Made by a program: the position numbers and the translations under genes. The notes beneath the pieces were generated by a model. That model ran no database searches and was not told the origin of the DNA. It was given only the letters and a program-made list of their open reading frames with translations. A stretch of DNA of 64,000 bases from Peptococcaceae bacterium (GTDB lineage Bacteria; Bacillota; Desulfitobacteriia; Desulfitobacteriales; Syntrophobotulaceae), in contig WRII01000001.1 in NCBI GenBank assembly GCA_009782825.1, forward strand, positions 1 to 64,000, written 5' to 3'. Positions 7,572 through 16,052 of this stretch are shown here, one piece after another (position 1 is the stretch's first letter; the number at the start of each line of letters is the position of its first letter).

Positions 7572-8411
7572 TTATGGTTTTCCCAGTTCTTTCTCCATCT
7601 CATCTGCCCGATCCCGGCAAGATGTCATAGCGCGCTGAATTAATTCGGGGAATCCACTGTGCTTCATAGATTCAATGGCGGCATGGGTGGTGCCGTTGGG
7701 GGATGTGACTTTGGCCCGCAGATCGGCGGGGGTTTCCTTTGTTTCCTCAAGCATGCGGCCGGCTCCGATCAGGGTCTGAGCGGCTAAAAAGGAGGCTTCC
7801 TCCTGGGTCAGGCCGAGGCTTTGTCCGGCTTGGGTCATGGTTTCCGCCAGATAGTAGAAATAGGCGGGGCCGCTGCCGCTGACGGCAGTGAGGGCATTCA
7901 TTTTTGTGTCTTCCAGCCAGAGGGTTTTGCCCAGGGCCTGGAATATTTCTTCGGCCAGGGAGGTGTGGAGGTCACTGGTGCAGCGGCCGCGAACCAGTCC
8001 GGTCATGGATTGGCCTGCCAGAGCTGAGGTGTTGGGAAGAGCCCGGATGATGGCTCTTTCCGGCAGATGGGTTTCATAATAGTGGAGGCTTAATCCGGCG
8101 GCGACGGTGATGAGAAGTTGATCAGAGGGGTCTTCCCCGGGAGGGAGACAGGCGAGCTGCCGGATCAGGCTTGGCATATTGTTGGGTTTTACGGCCAGAA
8201 TGATGACAGAGGAGTGTTGGACAAGGTCAGGCAAAGAGACGGCAGAGGCATTGTGTTCGGAGGCCAGGCGGGCGGCCTTTGCCGTGTCAATATCGGTGAG
8301 GCAGAGAGTCCAAGGGTCGTGGTTTTGGCTTTTTTGGGTTAGACCGCGTACTAAGGATGATGTCAGGTTGCCGGCGCCGACGATTCCCAGGATTCTCTTA
8401 TGCTTGGTCAT
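7572..8411 (-). CDS. proC: pyrroline-5-carboxylate reductase
   Basis: ProC uses NAD(P)H to reduce pyrroline-5-carboxylate to proline, the final step of the pathway. The 279-residue protein shows the N-terminal dinucleotide fold (ILGIVGAGNLTSSLVRGL), the ILAVKPNNM strand, and the family signature near the C-terminus (ALTAVSGSGPAYFYYLAETM through LRAKVTSPNGTTHAAIESM). Its ATG overlaps the stop codon of a short upstream reading frame (ATGA), which suggests proC was once translationally coupled to a gene whose 5' part is now missing. Confidence 0.96.
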   Translation of the reverse strand: MTKHKRILGIVGAGNLTSSLVRGLTQKSQNHDPWTLCLTDIDTAKAARLASEHNASAVSLPDLVQHSSVIILAVKPNNMPSLIRQLACLPPGEDPSDQLLITVAAGLSLHYYETHLPERAIIRALPNTSALAGQSMTGLVRGRCTSDLHTSLAEEIFQALGKTLWLEDTKMNALTAVSGSGPAYFYYLAETMTQAGQSLGLTQEEASFLAAQTLIGAGRMLEETKETPADLRAKVTSPNGTTHAAIESMKHSGFPELIQRAMTSCRDRADEMEKELGKP

Positions 8412-8542
8412 TGAGGTATTGCCTCCTCGTGTTTATTTTTTACAGATCTATAGCCGCCAACTCGCAAATGGAGTTCATCTTCCTCAGCCGGATCAAGAAA
8501 AAGCTCCGATTCCTGTTCCTGCCAACCTTTTGGGAAGCGTAT
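8408..8542 (-). pseudogene. C-terminal gene remnant overlapping the proC start
   Basis: A 44-codon open segment without a start codon, preceded by an in-frame TGA at 8543-8545. It encodes an acidic, protein-like stretch (GWQEQESELFLDPAEEDELH, then LRVGGYRSVKNKHEE) whose TGA overlaps the proC ATG. Such ATGA overlap is typical of real coupled genes, so this is probably the tail of a gene lost upstream. Family not recognised; composition differs from the adjacent frames. Confidence 0.4.
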
Positions 8543-8641
8543 TCAATTACAACAATAATACCATATCTGTTCTTTAAGCAAAAGTTAGCCATCTCAGCGC
8601 AGGCGATGCCCGCCGAGGTCATGGTGGCGCACACGCTGTAG

Positions 8642-8794
8642 TCATGCCTTGGGAATGGGACGGCAAGGAGCCGTCGGAGTTGTCAGGGGTTTGCAGGCCG
8701 GGGCGTTGTAGCCGACGGCGCAGCAGATACCGGAGGTGACGACCCGGAGGGCGAATTTCTGGTTCAGTATCCATTCGCCGGTGAAGGAGATCAT
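8642..8794 (-). other. short open reading frame after the beta-propeller gene, probable remnant
   Basis: A 50-codon frame starting 9 bases after the propeller stop (MISFTGEWILNQKFALRVV at its start), cysteine- and proline-rich. Immediately downstream another frame (to about 8440) continues with Cys-rich sequence (CATMTSAGIACAEMANFC). The two together look like one gene broken by a frameshift near 8640. I recognise no family. The interval 8412-8800 otherwise holds nothing I can assign. Confidence 0.3.
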
Positions 8795-8802
8795 GGGGAG
8801 GT

Positions 8803-9681
8803 TCAGCGGCCTTTTTCCGCTGCAAGAAGTTCTTCCATTTCTTTAAAGAGCAGAATTTTGTGCCACTCACCGTTTTCGCGGAAAACTGCGCCGCTGATGC
8901 CGGAAAGCAGCAGTACCCCGTCGCCGACTGACAGGTCTCCCGCGCATTCCTCCACCCAGCCGGGAACGTCCGCCTCCTTGATGATGTTGTTCTCGATTAC
9001 CCACAGGCCGTAATCGTTGGTCGCCCACACCTTGTCCTCATACCACACCAAGTCTTGCAAGCGCAGGGTTGAGGGGTCTTTATCCGGTTCCTCGTTTTCG
9101 ACCCTTTCCCAGCGGTCGCCGCGGCCACGAAAGATTTTTCCTCTCCCTCCTGAAAGGTACACCTCGCCGTCGCCACCGCAACAGACGGCTGTGAAGTCGA
9201 TGTTTGTAGGGATCGGAATCTGGTGAGCTTTCTTGCCGTCGAAGTGCCACACGTCGCCCTTGCCTCCCGTGAGGTAGATGTCCTGCTCATTAAAGGCGTC
9301 AAAGTCGTTGAACCCGCAGTTGTCAGCTATCGGAAAGTGTTCGCTGAAGCTCTGCCACTCGCCTTTGCCCAGCCGTTTGCCAAAGCCACGGTTCCCGGTA
9401 CAGGTGTACAGCCAGCCGTCGATCATTTTCATGTGGCCGATAGCGCCACGGACGAAGCCGCCTTCTAGGGGTTTGTCATCATAGGCTGGGCCGCTACCAG
9501 ATACATTGCACTTGTGAGCCATTGAGGGGAATGTGGCAACTCTTTCCGCACAGACAATATGCCCCGCTGGTTTCTGAGACGCGCCTATCACCGTCCCCTG
9601 CCAACCACTCTTCCTTTCACCACACCATTGTTCCCCGAGGGTTTCATCCCTAAAATAGATTAGTTGGGCCTTCGGTCTCAG
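8803..9681 (-). CDS. beta-propeller-like protein, possible immunity protein
   Basis: The product is built of repeating beta-blade units of the form GxxYxxG/GxGxIxxxxxxxW (for example IYLTGGKGDVWHFDGKKAHQ, VYLSGGRGKIFRGRGDRWER, DLVWYEDKVWATNDYGLWVI, and AVFRENGEWHKI). Such small propellers often accompany polymorphic toxins as immunity proteins. Similarity to a blade begins before the first standard start (GTG 9591). The frame stays open to a CTG at 9679-9681 that overlaps the TGA of the preceding gene, where an ATG would be normal. Either CTG is used, translation starts at 9591, or the start has decayed. No signal peptide. Function inferred from context only. Confidence 0.55.
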   Translation of the reverse strand: MRPKAQLIYFRDETLGEQWCGERKSGWQGTVIGASQKPAGHIVCAERVATFPSMAHKCNVSGSGPAYDDKPLEGGFVRGAIGHMKMIDGWLYTCTGNRGFGKRLGKGEWQSFSEHFPIADNCGFNDFDAFNEQDIYLTGGKGDVWHFDGKKAHQIPIPTNIDFTAVCCGGDGEVYLSGGRGKIFRGRGDRWERVENEEPDKDPSTLRLQDLVWYEDKVWATNDYGLWVIENNIIKEADVPGWVEECAGDLSVGDGVLLLSGISGAVFRENGEWHKILLFKEMEELLAAEKGR

Positions 9682-10142
9682 CCCGGAGTCCCAGCCATTC
9701 TCTTCCTCTTCCTGAATTGCTTCCTCTGAGTAAAGAGGTTCGTCCCCGGCTTAGGTTTTATAACTTTCTCAGCTTCCAATTCCGACCACGGCTTGAAGTT
9801 CCCTGTCCCATCAGCAGGCATGAGGTCTTTGCCTTCGCAGTTCTTATATGCTTCACGCAACTGTGCTTCCAGGCATCCCTTATCACAATGCGAGGCGGGG
9901 CCATCCTTGATTGCCTGGGTGGATTCCATAATCATATCTTCTATGGAGATCGTGTTCGGCTTGGCTGAGTTTTTCCGCCAGTCATCCATCCGATTTTTTA
10001 TCAGATCGTGAGCCTTGCCGTGAGAACCATAGGCTTCCCAGTTCGAGGTGCCTTCCAGACAGATCACCGGCGCTGCATTGATGTCATAGCCGACGACTAC
10101 AGAGATATCCTGACATTTGAAAGCGAGCGATACTCTCCCCTT
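9678..10142 (-). pseudogene. C-terminal fragment of a possible toxin gene
   Basis: An open frame begins right after the ilvC stop codon without a start and runs to a TGA at 9678. It encodes ISVVVGYDINAAPVICLEG, NWEAYGSHGKAHDLIKNRMD, a cysteine pair in HCDKGCLEAQLREAYKNC, and a basic tail (RKQFRKRKRM). The domain continues upstream of any credible start, so the 5' part was lost at the ilvC boundary. Its coupling to a propeller protein is typical of toxin-immunity pairs, and a C-terminal toxin domain is the best guess, but I do not recognise the catalytic family. Confidence 0.45.
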
Positions 10143-11141
10143 TTACTTCTTCTTAGGCAACCAACTCATCATCCCCCGCAGTTCTTTGCCGACACCTTCG
10201 ATAGGATGGTTTTCGTCCCGTTTGGCCATAGCATTGAAGGAGGGCCGGTTGACTTGGTTTTCCAGGAGCCATTCTTTAGCGAAGTGACCGTTTTGGATTT
10301 CTGCCAGCACTTTTTTCATCTCTTGGCGAGTGTCTTCGGTAATGATGCGGGATCCGACAGCCATATCACCGTATTGGGCTGTGTCGGAAATGGAGTAGCG
10401 CATCCAGGAGATGCCGCCTTCGTACATGAGATCAACAATGAGTTTGAGCTCGTGCAGGCATTCGAAGTAAGCGCTTTCCGGCTGGTACCCGGCTTCAACC
10501 AATGTGTCGAATCCGGCGCGTACCAATTCGGTCATGCCGCCGCAGAGCACAACTTGTTCGCCAAATAAATCGGTCTCGGTTTCTTCTTTAAAGGTGGTAT
10601 CAAGAACACCGGCCCGGGTGCAGCCGATCCCTCTGGCGTAGGCCAGGCCTATTTGGTAGGCGTTGCCGGAGAAGTCCTGGTGGACGGCAATGAGGCCGGG
10701 GACCCCCGCTCCTTCTTCGTAGGTGCGGCGTACCAGGTGGCCGGGGCTTTTGGGCGCGATCATGATGACATCGACATCGGCAGGGGGTACAATCTGGCCA
10801 AAATGGATATTGAAACCGTGAGAGAAGCAGAGGATTTTGCCGGGGGTGAGATGAGGCGCGATCTCTTCACGGTAGACTTTGGCTTGCTGTTCGTCGGGAA
10901 GAAGAATTTGGATCAGATCGGCTTGGGCCGCGGCTTCAGCTACGGTCATGACAGTTAGGCCGGCTTGTTCGGCGAGCTGCCGGCGCGGGCTGGCCTGGCG
11001 CAGGCCCACGATGACATTGAGGCCGGACTCTTTGAGGTTCTGGGACTGGGCGTGGCCTTGGCTCCCCCACCCCATGACGGCGATGGTTTTGTTCTGCAGA
11101 AGGCTGAGGTTGGCGTCGGAATCATAGTACATTTTTGCCAT
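10143..11141 (-). CDS. ilvC: ketol-acid reductoisomerase (NADP+), class I
   Basis: IlvC converts acetolactate (or aceto-hydroxybutyrate) to the dihydroxy acid by Mg-dependent alkyl migration and NADPH reduction, in valine, leucine and isoleucine synthesis. The 332-residue length fits the short class I form. Visible: the NADPH loop [40 protein letters not shown], and the metal-binding helices [19 protein letters not shown] and [20 protein letters not shown]. It has an AGGAGAAAAACC ribosome site before the ATG. The 235-base gap upstream shows no T-box or other leader that I can recognise. No other ilv or leu genes are nearby. Confidence 0.97.
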   Translation of the reverse strand: MAKMYYDSDANLSLLQNKTIAVMGWGSQGHAQSQNLKESGLNVIVGLRQASPRRQLAEQAGLTVMTVAEAAAQADLIQILLPDEQQAKVYREEIAPHLTPGKILCFSHGFNIHFGQIVPPADVDVIMIAPKSPGHLVRRTYEEGAGVPGLIAVHQDFSGNAYQIGLAYARGIGCTRAGVLDTTFKEETETDLFGEQVVLCGGMTELVRAGFDTLVEAGYQPESAYFECLHELKLIVDLMYEGGISWMRYSISDTAQYGDMAVGSRIITEDTRQEMKKVLAEIQNGHFAKEWLLENQVNRPSFNAMAKRDENHPIEGVGKELRGMMSWLPKKK

Positions 11142-11375
11142 TGGTTTTTCTCCTCATAACATAAAAATTTGAAGGGGACTTGCTTCCTCTCAGGGATCTC
11201 AGGATGATGTTTCCCCGGGGAATTGTTGTCCCATATTCATAATTGTTTCCTCTATGTTACACTGTTCCAGGGGGAATCGCAAGATCCGTTAATCCTATCC
11301 GTTAATCCTATCCTATCATTTCATGATTGCTCATTTTATGATCAATCATGATCAATCATTATTAATTAATCATCA

Positions 11376-12710
11376 TCAATCATGTTTCTGATGCCAGATC
11401 TCAATCTTCTCCATACGTTCCTTCACCCGAGCTTCCTGCCCTTGGGATGTAGGATGATAATACCGACGCCCGGCCAGGGAGTCTGGGAGACAGCGCATGG
11501 AGGTGAGCTTGTCCTGGGTATCGTGGGCATACACATAGCCTTTGCCGTAGCCAAGGTCTTTCATCAGCTGAGTTGGAGCATTGCGAATATGCAGGGGAAC
11601 GGGTTCAGCCATCATCTGCTGAGCGTCTCCTTTTGCCTGTTCGTAGGCCAGATACAATGCGTTGGACTTGGGGGCGAGAGACATGTAGGTGACAGCGTGG
11701 GTCAAATGGACAGTGCATTCCGGCATGCCGATAAAATGACAGGCCTGATAGGCTGCGACAGCAACTTCCAGGGCCCGGCTGTCCGCCATGCCGATATCTT
11801 CGCTGGCAAAGCGGGTGACCCGCCGGGCGACATACAACGGATCCTCCCCAGCTTCCAGCATACGGGCAAGCCAATAGACAGCGGCGTGAACGTCGCTGTT
11901 GCGCATGGACTTATGTAGGGCGGAGATGATATTGTAGTGCTCTTCGCCATTTTTGTCGTAGAGCAGGGATTTTTGATTGATGCATTGCTCAATGATTTCT
12001 GGGGTTACGGTAGTTCCTGCTTCCCCGCTGGAGTTCTCACTGTTCAGAACGACCATTTCCAGAGTACTCAGGGCGACCCGGGCATCCCCATTGGCGAAAC
12101 CGGCGATGGCGCCAAGCATTTCCGGCGTGATATGAATCTGCTGACTGCCAAAGCCTTTGGGGGCTGTCAGCGCCTGCTGTAAAAGCTGCATCAGTTCCTC
12201 TGGGGATAACGCCTGCAGCACAAATACTTTGCAGCGGGAGAGCAGAGCGGAGTTGACCTCGAAGGAAGGGTTTTCGGTGGTGGCGCCGATCAGGGTGATA
12301 CTGCCCTGTTCCACAAAAGGCAGAAACGCGTCTTGCTGGGCTTTGTTGAAGCGATGGATCTCGTCCACAAAAAGGATGGTTTTGTCCCCGATGCGCCGGC
12401 TGTGTTCCGCTCGGGTCATCACGTCTTTGATCTCTTTGATGCCGCTGGTGACGGCGCTGAAATTGATGAATTCAGCTTCAGTTGTTCCGGCAATGATGCG
12501 GGCGAGGGTCGTTTTGCCCACGCCGGGAGGCCCCCAAAATATCATGGAGGAGACTTGATCGCTCTCGATGAGACGCCGGAGTACCTTGCCCTCGCCGAGC
12601 AGGTGAGTCTGACCGAAGAATTCTGACAGCTCCCGCGGACGCAGACGGCTGGCCAAAGGGCCGGAGGAATCTCTGTTGTCAAAAAGCGAGGGTTGCCGTG
12701 GATCGTACAT
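11376..12710 (-). CDS. rarA: replication-associated recombination protein RarA (MgsA), AAA+ ATPase
   Basis: A clamp-loader-like AAA+ ATPase that acts at stalled replication forks. The protein opens with MYDPRQPSLFDNRDSS and then LASRLRPRELSEFFGQTHLL. Walker A is WGPPGVGKTT, Walker B is ILFVDEIHRF, and sensor 1 is LIGATTENPSF. The C-terminal helical tetramerisation domain includes MRNSDVHAAVYWLARMLEAG and LPDSLAGRRYYHPTSQG. I start at 12710, 9 bases after GGAGG, rather than at the ATG 24 bases further up (12734) that precedes this ribosome site. Length about 444 residues is normal. The small gene at 12734 is immediately upstream on the same strand. Confidence 0.93.
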   Translation of the reverse strand: MYDPRQPSLFDNRDSSGPLASRLRPRELSEFFGQTHLLGEGKVLRRLIESDQVSSMIFWGPPGVGKTTLARIIAGTTEAEFINFSAVTSGIKEIKDVMTRAEHSRRIGDKTILFVDEIHRFNKAQQDAFLPFVEQGSITLIGATTENPSFEVNSALLSRCKVFVLQALSPEELMQLLQQALTAPKGFGSQQIHITPEMLGAIAGFANGDARVALSTLEMVVLNSENSSGEAGTTVTPEIIEQCINQKSLLYDKNGEEHYNIISALHKSMRNSDVHAAVYWLARMLEAGEDPLYVARRVTRFASEDIGMADSRALEVAVAAYQACHFIGMPECTVHLTHAVTYMSLAPKSNALYLAYEQAKGDAQQMMAEPVPLHIRNAPTQLMKDLGYGKGYVYAHDTQDKLTSMRCLPDSLAGRRYYHPTSQGQEARVKERMEKIEIWHQKHD

Positions 12711-12733
12711 AGGTGTTCCGCCTCCGAGCCGCA

Positions 12734-12925
12734 TTAATCTTTGGCTTCCTTTTCAGATTCAGGTTTCGGAATAACTACGCCTTCAGCATTGGCGATGTTT
12801 ACAACACGTTCAAAGGCTTCTTCCACACTTTTTGAAGTTCGAACAAGTTCTGCAACAGCTTTGAGTATAACTTTTGTTTCGTACCCCATATCTACCCCTC
12901 CTCTTTCCAGTGTTGTTGTAGTCAT
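12734..12925 (-). CDS. small helical protein upstream of rarA
   Basis: A 63-residue protein with an excellent GGAGGTGA ribosome site before the ATG at 12925 and a second good GGAGG site before an internal ATG at 12889. The central part (ETKVILKAVAELVRTSKSVE, then EAFERVVNIANAEG) is amphipathic helix; the tail is Lys/Glu-rich. Its stop lies about 20 bases before the rarA start, so the two are probably cotranscribed. Small proteins like this are common in Clostridia, but I know no function. Confidence 0.65.
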   Translation of the reverse strand: MTTTTLERGGVDMGYETKVILKAVAELVRTSKSVEEAFERVVNIANAEGVVIPKPESEKEAKD

Positions 12926-13021
12926 ATAAGGTCACCTCCCTTCATCCGGCATTATATATGCACTATTATAACAGATTTTCATAATCACGACAGGCATAAG
13001 GGACTCTGGCGAATTTAAAAT

Positions 13022-13044
13022 GATGAGGCTGTTGCAGCCCCATC
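13022..13044 (-). terminator. hairpin downstream of the DUF4854-like gene
   Basis: On the minus strand GATGGGGCTG and CAGCCTCATC form a 10-bp stem (one G-U pair) with a CAA loop, followed by ATTTTAAATT. It lies 40 bases past the stop of the lipoprotein gene. The U tract is weak, so termination efficiency is uncertain. Confidence 0.55.
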
Positions 13045-13085
13045 AAGATCGTTCTTTGGCATTTTTTCTATATGAATGAATCCCT

Positions 13086-13499
13086 CTATTCCTTGAATTC
13101 TTTGGAAATAATGATGTTTCCCTGTGTATCTGAGAACTCAACAATAATGGAGGGATGTTGTACGCCTCCCTTTTTGAGTTCTGTGATGACACCTTTATAA
13201 ACTGACGATTGGCTTTCGAGCAGATTGTCCAACTCATCTTTGGAAAGCGTATTCTGATCTTCATTCTTGTATTTGTATGAATACACAACAGAACTTCCTC
13301 TCGCCAGGATTTCCCATTCAAACACGTCCTCAACACCGGAATCTTTCATTTCCGAAGCAGCCGTTGCTTGTGCGCTCTCTACATAGACTTTCACAAGAAT
13401 TTCATCAGTTTGTTTACATCCGATGAGTGAGAGGGCCACCAAGAGAATAAGGGCACAAAGCAGAAAGAATTTTGTTTGTTTCACAGGAATCCTCCTCAT
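13086..13499 (-). CDS. lipoprotein of DUF4854-like type
   Basis: A 137-residue exported lipoprotein. The N-terminus has basic residues, a hydrophobic helix (FFLLCALILLVALSLI) and a lipobox ending in SLIGCK, so Cys28 should be lipid-modified and the protein held on the outer face of the membrane. The mature part resembles the DUF4854 fold (LESQSSVYKGVITELKKGGV, then SIIVEFSDTQGNII). Its role is unknown. It ends before a hairpin at 13022-13044, has its own AGGAGGA ribosome site, and appears monocistronic. Confidence 0.75.
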   Translation of the reverse strand: MRRIPVKQTKFFLLCALILLVALSLIGCKQTDEILVKVYVESAQATAASEMKDSGVEDVFEWEILARGSSVVYSYKYKNEDQNTLSKDELDNLLESQSSVYKGVITELKKGGVQHPSIIVEFSDTQGNIIISKEFKE

Positions 13500-13689
13500 A
13501 AAATTATTTTTTGAATAAGGGCACAGAGCTATTATATCATTTTAGAGGTAGGAAAGACAATGGGAAATAACCACATAACACCACATAACCCTATGGGCCC
13601 TATGGGAAATGGGAAATGACCTGGCTTTGATCATTAAGCTGGAGCATGCTATACTGACACCATGACTCACAAGCCAGCCGTTACATGAG

Positions 13690-14655
13690 GTGAAAAGAGA
13701 AAAAATGCCCATCAACAGATATATGCATACCGCGTTAAAAACCCTATCCAATATCCCTGTTGATGTCAAGACCGATTATCAGCTGATACGCCGGATCCAG
13801 CGCATCGCCAAAAAACCGCGCCTCAGACTGACCTATCAGACCTGGAACTCGCATATAAAAAACGGCAGCTGCACTATTCCCATAAGACTCTTTTCTCCGG
13901 TCGGCCGCAAAATTACAAGCCTGGCCAATGCCGGGTATCCCCTCATTATTTTTCTGCATGGAGGCGGATGGGTCACAGAAGATCTGGAAACTTATGAAAA
14001 AACCTGCCGGATCATAGCCCGGCAGACCCGTCATATCCTGATTGCCGTTGACTACCGTCTCGCCCCGGAGTATCCCTTTCCTGCCGCCCTGGAGGATTGT
14101 TATAAAGCCGTCCGGACCATTATGCGCTGGCACAGGATATCAGGCTCTTCTCACAAAATCGCTTTGATGGGAGACAGCGCCGGAGGCAATCTTGCCGCGG
14201 CAGTTTCCCTGTATATGCGTGACAGAGGTGAAAAAACAGTGGACAGGCAGGTTCTGATTTATCCGGCTACCTACAACGATCACACAGAAACCTCTCCCTT
14301 CCCGTCTGTGGCTGAGAATGGGACAGATTACATCCTGACATCCAAACACCTTCGCGATTACATGGATTTATACTGCCGGGGAGCGGATCGCGACAGTCCC
14401 TATTGTGCGCCGCTGCTAGCCAATGACTTCTCTAACCAGCCGGACACACTGATTCTGACAGCCCAGTACGATCCCCTGCGGGATGAGGGCGAAGAATATG
14501 GCCGCAAACTCCAAGCGGCAGGCAACTCTGTGTGGATGCACAGGATAGACGCGTTGCACGGCTATTTCTCCCTGCCGCTCACCTTTGCGGCAGTCAAAGA
14601 AAGCTATACTCTGATCAATCAATTTTTGTGGGAGGATGAGGGCCCGCATGAATGA
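13690..14655 (+). CDS. alpha/beta-hydrolase, HSL-type esterase
   Basis: A carboxylesterase/lipase of the hormone-sensitive-lipase type. The oxyanion loop is FLHGGGWVTEDLE; YRLAPEYPFPAALEDCYKAV is the family signature; the nucleophile serine is in GDSAGGNLAAAV; the catalytic Asp lies in TAQYDPLRDEGEEY and the His in DALHGYFSLP. About 321 residues, no signal peptide, so cytoplasmic. The start is either GTG 13690 or ATG 13705; neither has an ideally spaced ribosome site. It overlaps the next gene, and with the DUF6320 gene forms a three-gene unit probably acting on acyl or acetyl esters; the substrate is not evident. Confidence 0.88.
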   Translation: MKREKMPINRYMHTALKTLSNIPVDVKTDYQLIRRIQRIAKKPRLRLTYQTWNSHIKNGSCTIPIRLFSPVGRKITSLANAGYPLIIFLHGGGWVTEDLETYEKTCRIIARQTRHILIAVDYRLAPEYPFPAALEDCYKAVRTIMRWHRISGSSHKIALMGDSAGGNLAAAVSLYMRDRGEKTVDRQVLIYPATYNDHTETSPFPSVAENGTDYILTSKHLRDYMDLYCRGADRDSPYCAPLLANDFSNQPDTLILTAQYDPLRDEGEEYGRKLQAAGNSVWMHRIDALHGYFSLPLTFAAVKESYTLINQFLWEDEGPHE

Positions 14656-15928
14656 TATGTCTGAAAAATCATGGTACAAACTGGATAATGCCGCAAAAAT
14701 TTTTCCGCCCACCAGCAGCAAGTCAGACACGAAAGTTTTTCGCTTCAGTTGTGAACTGCGGGAGGCTGTGGATGAAAAACTGCTTCAGTCAGCTCTGGAT
14801 CGCACCATGGACGATTTTCCCAGCTTTCGCTGCATCCTGAAAAATGGCATGTTCTGGTATTATCTGGAGCAGAGTCCTCTGCGCCCCTTGGTGCGCCAGG
14901 AGAATATCCCGCCCTGCAACACCTTGTATCTTGGCCGCAAGACCCTTCTCTTTGACGTGACATGGTATGGCAGACGCATCAATCTCGAAGTCTATCACGC
15001 CCTGACTGACGGAACAGGCGCTTTGCAGTTTCTCAAAACGCTGATATTCTTCTATCTTAAACGGGCGCATCCCGAGACCATGGACAAAGCTGCTGGTATC
15101 GACTATGATGCCTCTGAGACTCAGAAAATGGCTGACAGCTTTGATAAATACTATGACCGGCAGAAGAAATCCGCCAGCAAGTTCAAAAGTCCTGTTGCCT
15201 GGCAGCTTAAGGGCCCCAAAGAAGCTGAATGGCGCCTGAATATCATAGAAGGAAGCGTTTCCGCTCAGGCGGTATTGAACAAGGCCCGGGAATATGATAC
15301 GTCGGCAACCATCCTGATAACCGCGCTGCTGATGCGCGCGATTTATGGCGAGATGAGCGTGCGTGACAGGAGAAAGCCTGTTGTCATCACCGTTCCTGTC
15401 AATCTGCGCAATTATTTCGACTCAAAATCCACGCGGAATTTTTTCAGTGTCATCAATATAAAATATGATTTCAAGACGAATAAGGACGATATAGGAGAGA
15501 TTATAAAATACGCCAAAGAATATTGTGCCGGGCATCTCAACGAAGAATACTTGCAAACCCGTCTGAATAAGCTGCTGCGTTTTGAACGCAACTTTCTCAT
15601 ACGCCCGATACCTTTAGTGGTGAAAGATTTTTGTATGAGCATAGCCTATTCTTTCGCGGCGCGGGAATTTACCGCCGCAGTGTCCAATTTAGGCCAGGTG
15701 CGTATGCCGCCGGAGGCGGCGCCCTATATCAGGCTGTTTGATGTTTTTTCCAGCACAAAAACCCTTCAGGTTTGCCTGTGCTCCTATGAAAATACGATGA
15801 ATATCAGTTTTACGTCTCCCCTGGTCAGCACGGATATCCAGCGCAGTTTTTTCCGGCAGTTAAGCCAGATGGGAATAGCTGTGGAAATAACCGCTAATCA
15901 TTTTAAAAAAGAGCCCACCGGCCCCTAA
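14648..15928 (+). CDS. alcohol acetyltransferase/condensation-like acyltransferase
   Basis: A protein of about 426 residues with the condensation/alcohol-acetyltransferase fold. The catalytic motif HxxxDG is present as YHALTDGTGALQFL, preceded by the fold's first strand-helix (NAAKIFPPTSS, then DFPSFRCILKNG). The C-terminal half (ITVPVNLRNYFDSKSTRNFF and SNLGQVRMP) matches the second lobe of this superfamily. It would transfer an acyl group from a CoA or carrier donor to an alcohol or amine. Its start overlaps the esterase stop by 8 bases, indicating tight coupling. Synthesis and hydrolysis of the same ester pool is plausible but inferred. Confidence 0.75.
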   Translation: MNDMSEKSWYKLDNAAKIFPPTSSKSDTKVFRFSCELREAVDEKLLQSALDRTMDDFPSFRCILKNGMFWYYLEQSPLRPLVRQENIPPCNTLYLGRKTLLFDVTWYGRRINLEVYHALTDGTGALQFLKTLIFFYLKRAHPETMDKAAGIDYDASETQKMADSFDKYYDRQKKSASKFKSPVAWQLKGPKEAEWRLNIIEGSVSAQAVLNKAREYDTSATILITALLMRAIYGEMSVRDRRKPVVITVPVNLRNYFDSKSTRNFFSVINIKYDFKTNKDDIGEIIKYAKEYCAGHLNEEYLQTRLNKLLRFERNFLIRPIPLVVKDFCMSIAYSFAAREFTAAVSNLGQVRMPPEAAPYIRLFDVFSSTKTLQVCLCSYENTMNISFTSPLVSTDIQRSFFRQLSQMGIAVEITANHFKKEPTGP

Positions 15929-16005
15929 GGGGATGGCTTGGGGATGGCTTTATCCCTCGCCGGCCCCTAAATATTGGCCTCATACATGAGAGGTATATGG
16001 TATAC

Positions 16006-16040
16006 GGGATATGGGATATGGGATATGGGATATGGGATAT
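16006..16040 (+). repeat. (GGGATAT)5 heptamer repeat ahead of the DUF6320 gene
   Basis: Five exact tandem copies of GGGATAT run directly into the GGGGGGTG ribosome site of the following gene. The unit is not a multiple of three, so slippage would alter both the leader and any upstream-initiated frame. This is the second five-copy repeat in front of a ribosome site in this window (compare 366-395). Confidence 0.85.
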
Positions 16041-16052
16041 GGGGGGTGCACC

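Noticed and set aside
11142-11375. Possible T-box or attenuator upstream of ilvC
   Set aside because: I looked for the conserved T-box sequence and a terminator ahead of ilvC and found neither; only short direct repeats (CCGTTAATCCTAT, ATCATGATCA types) are present.
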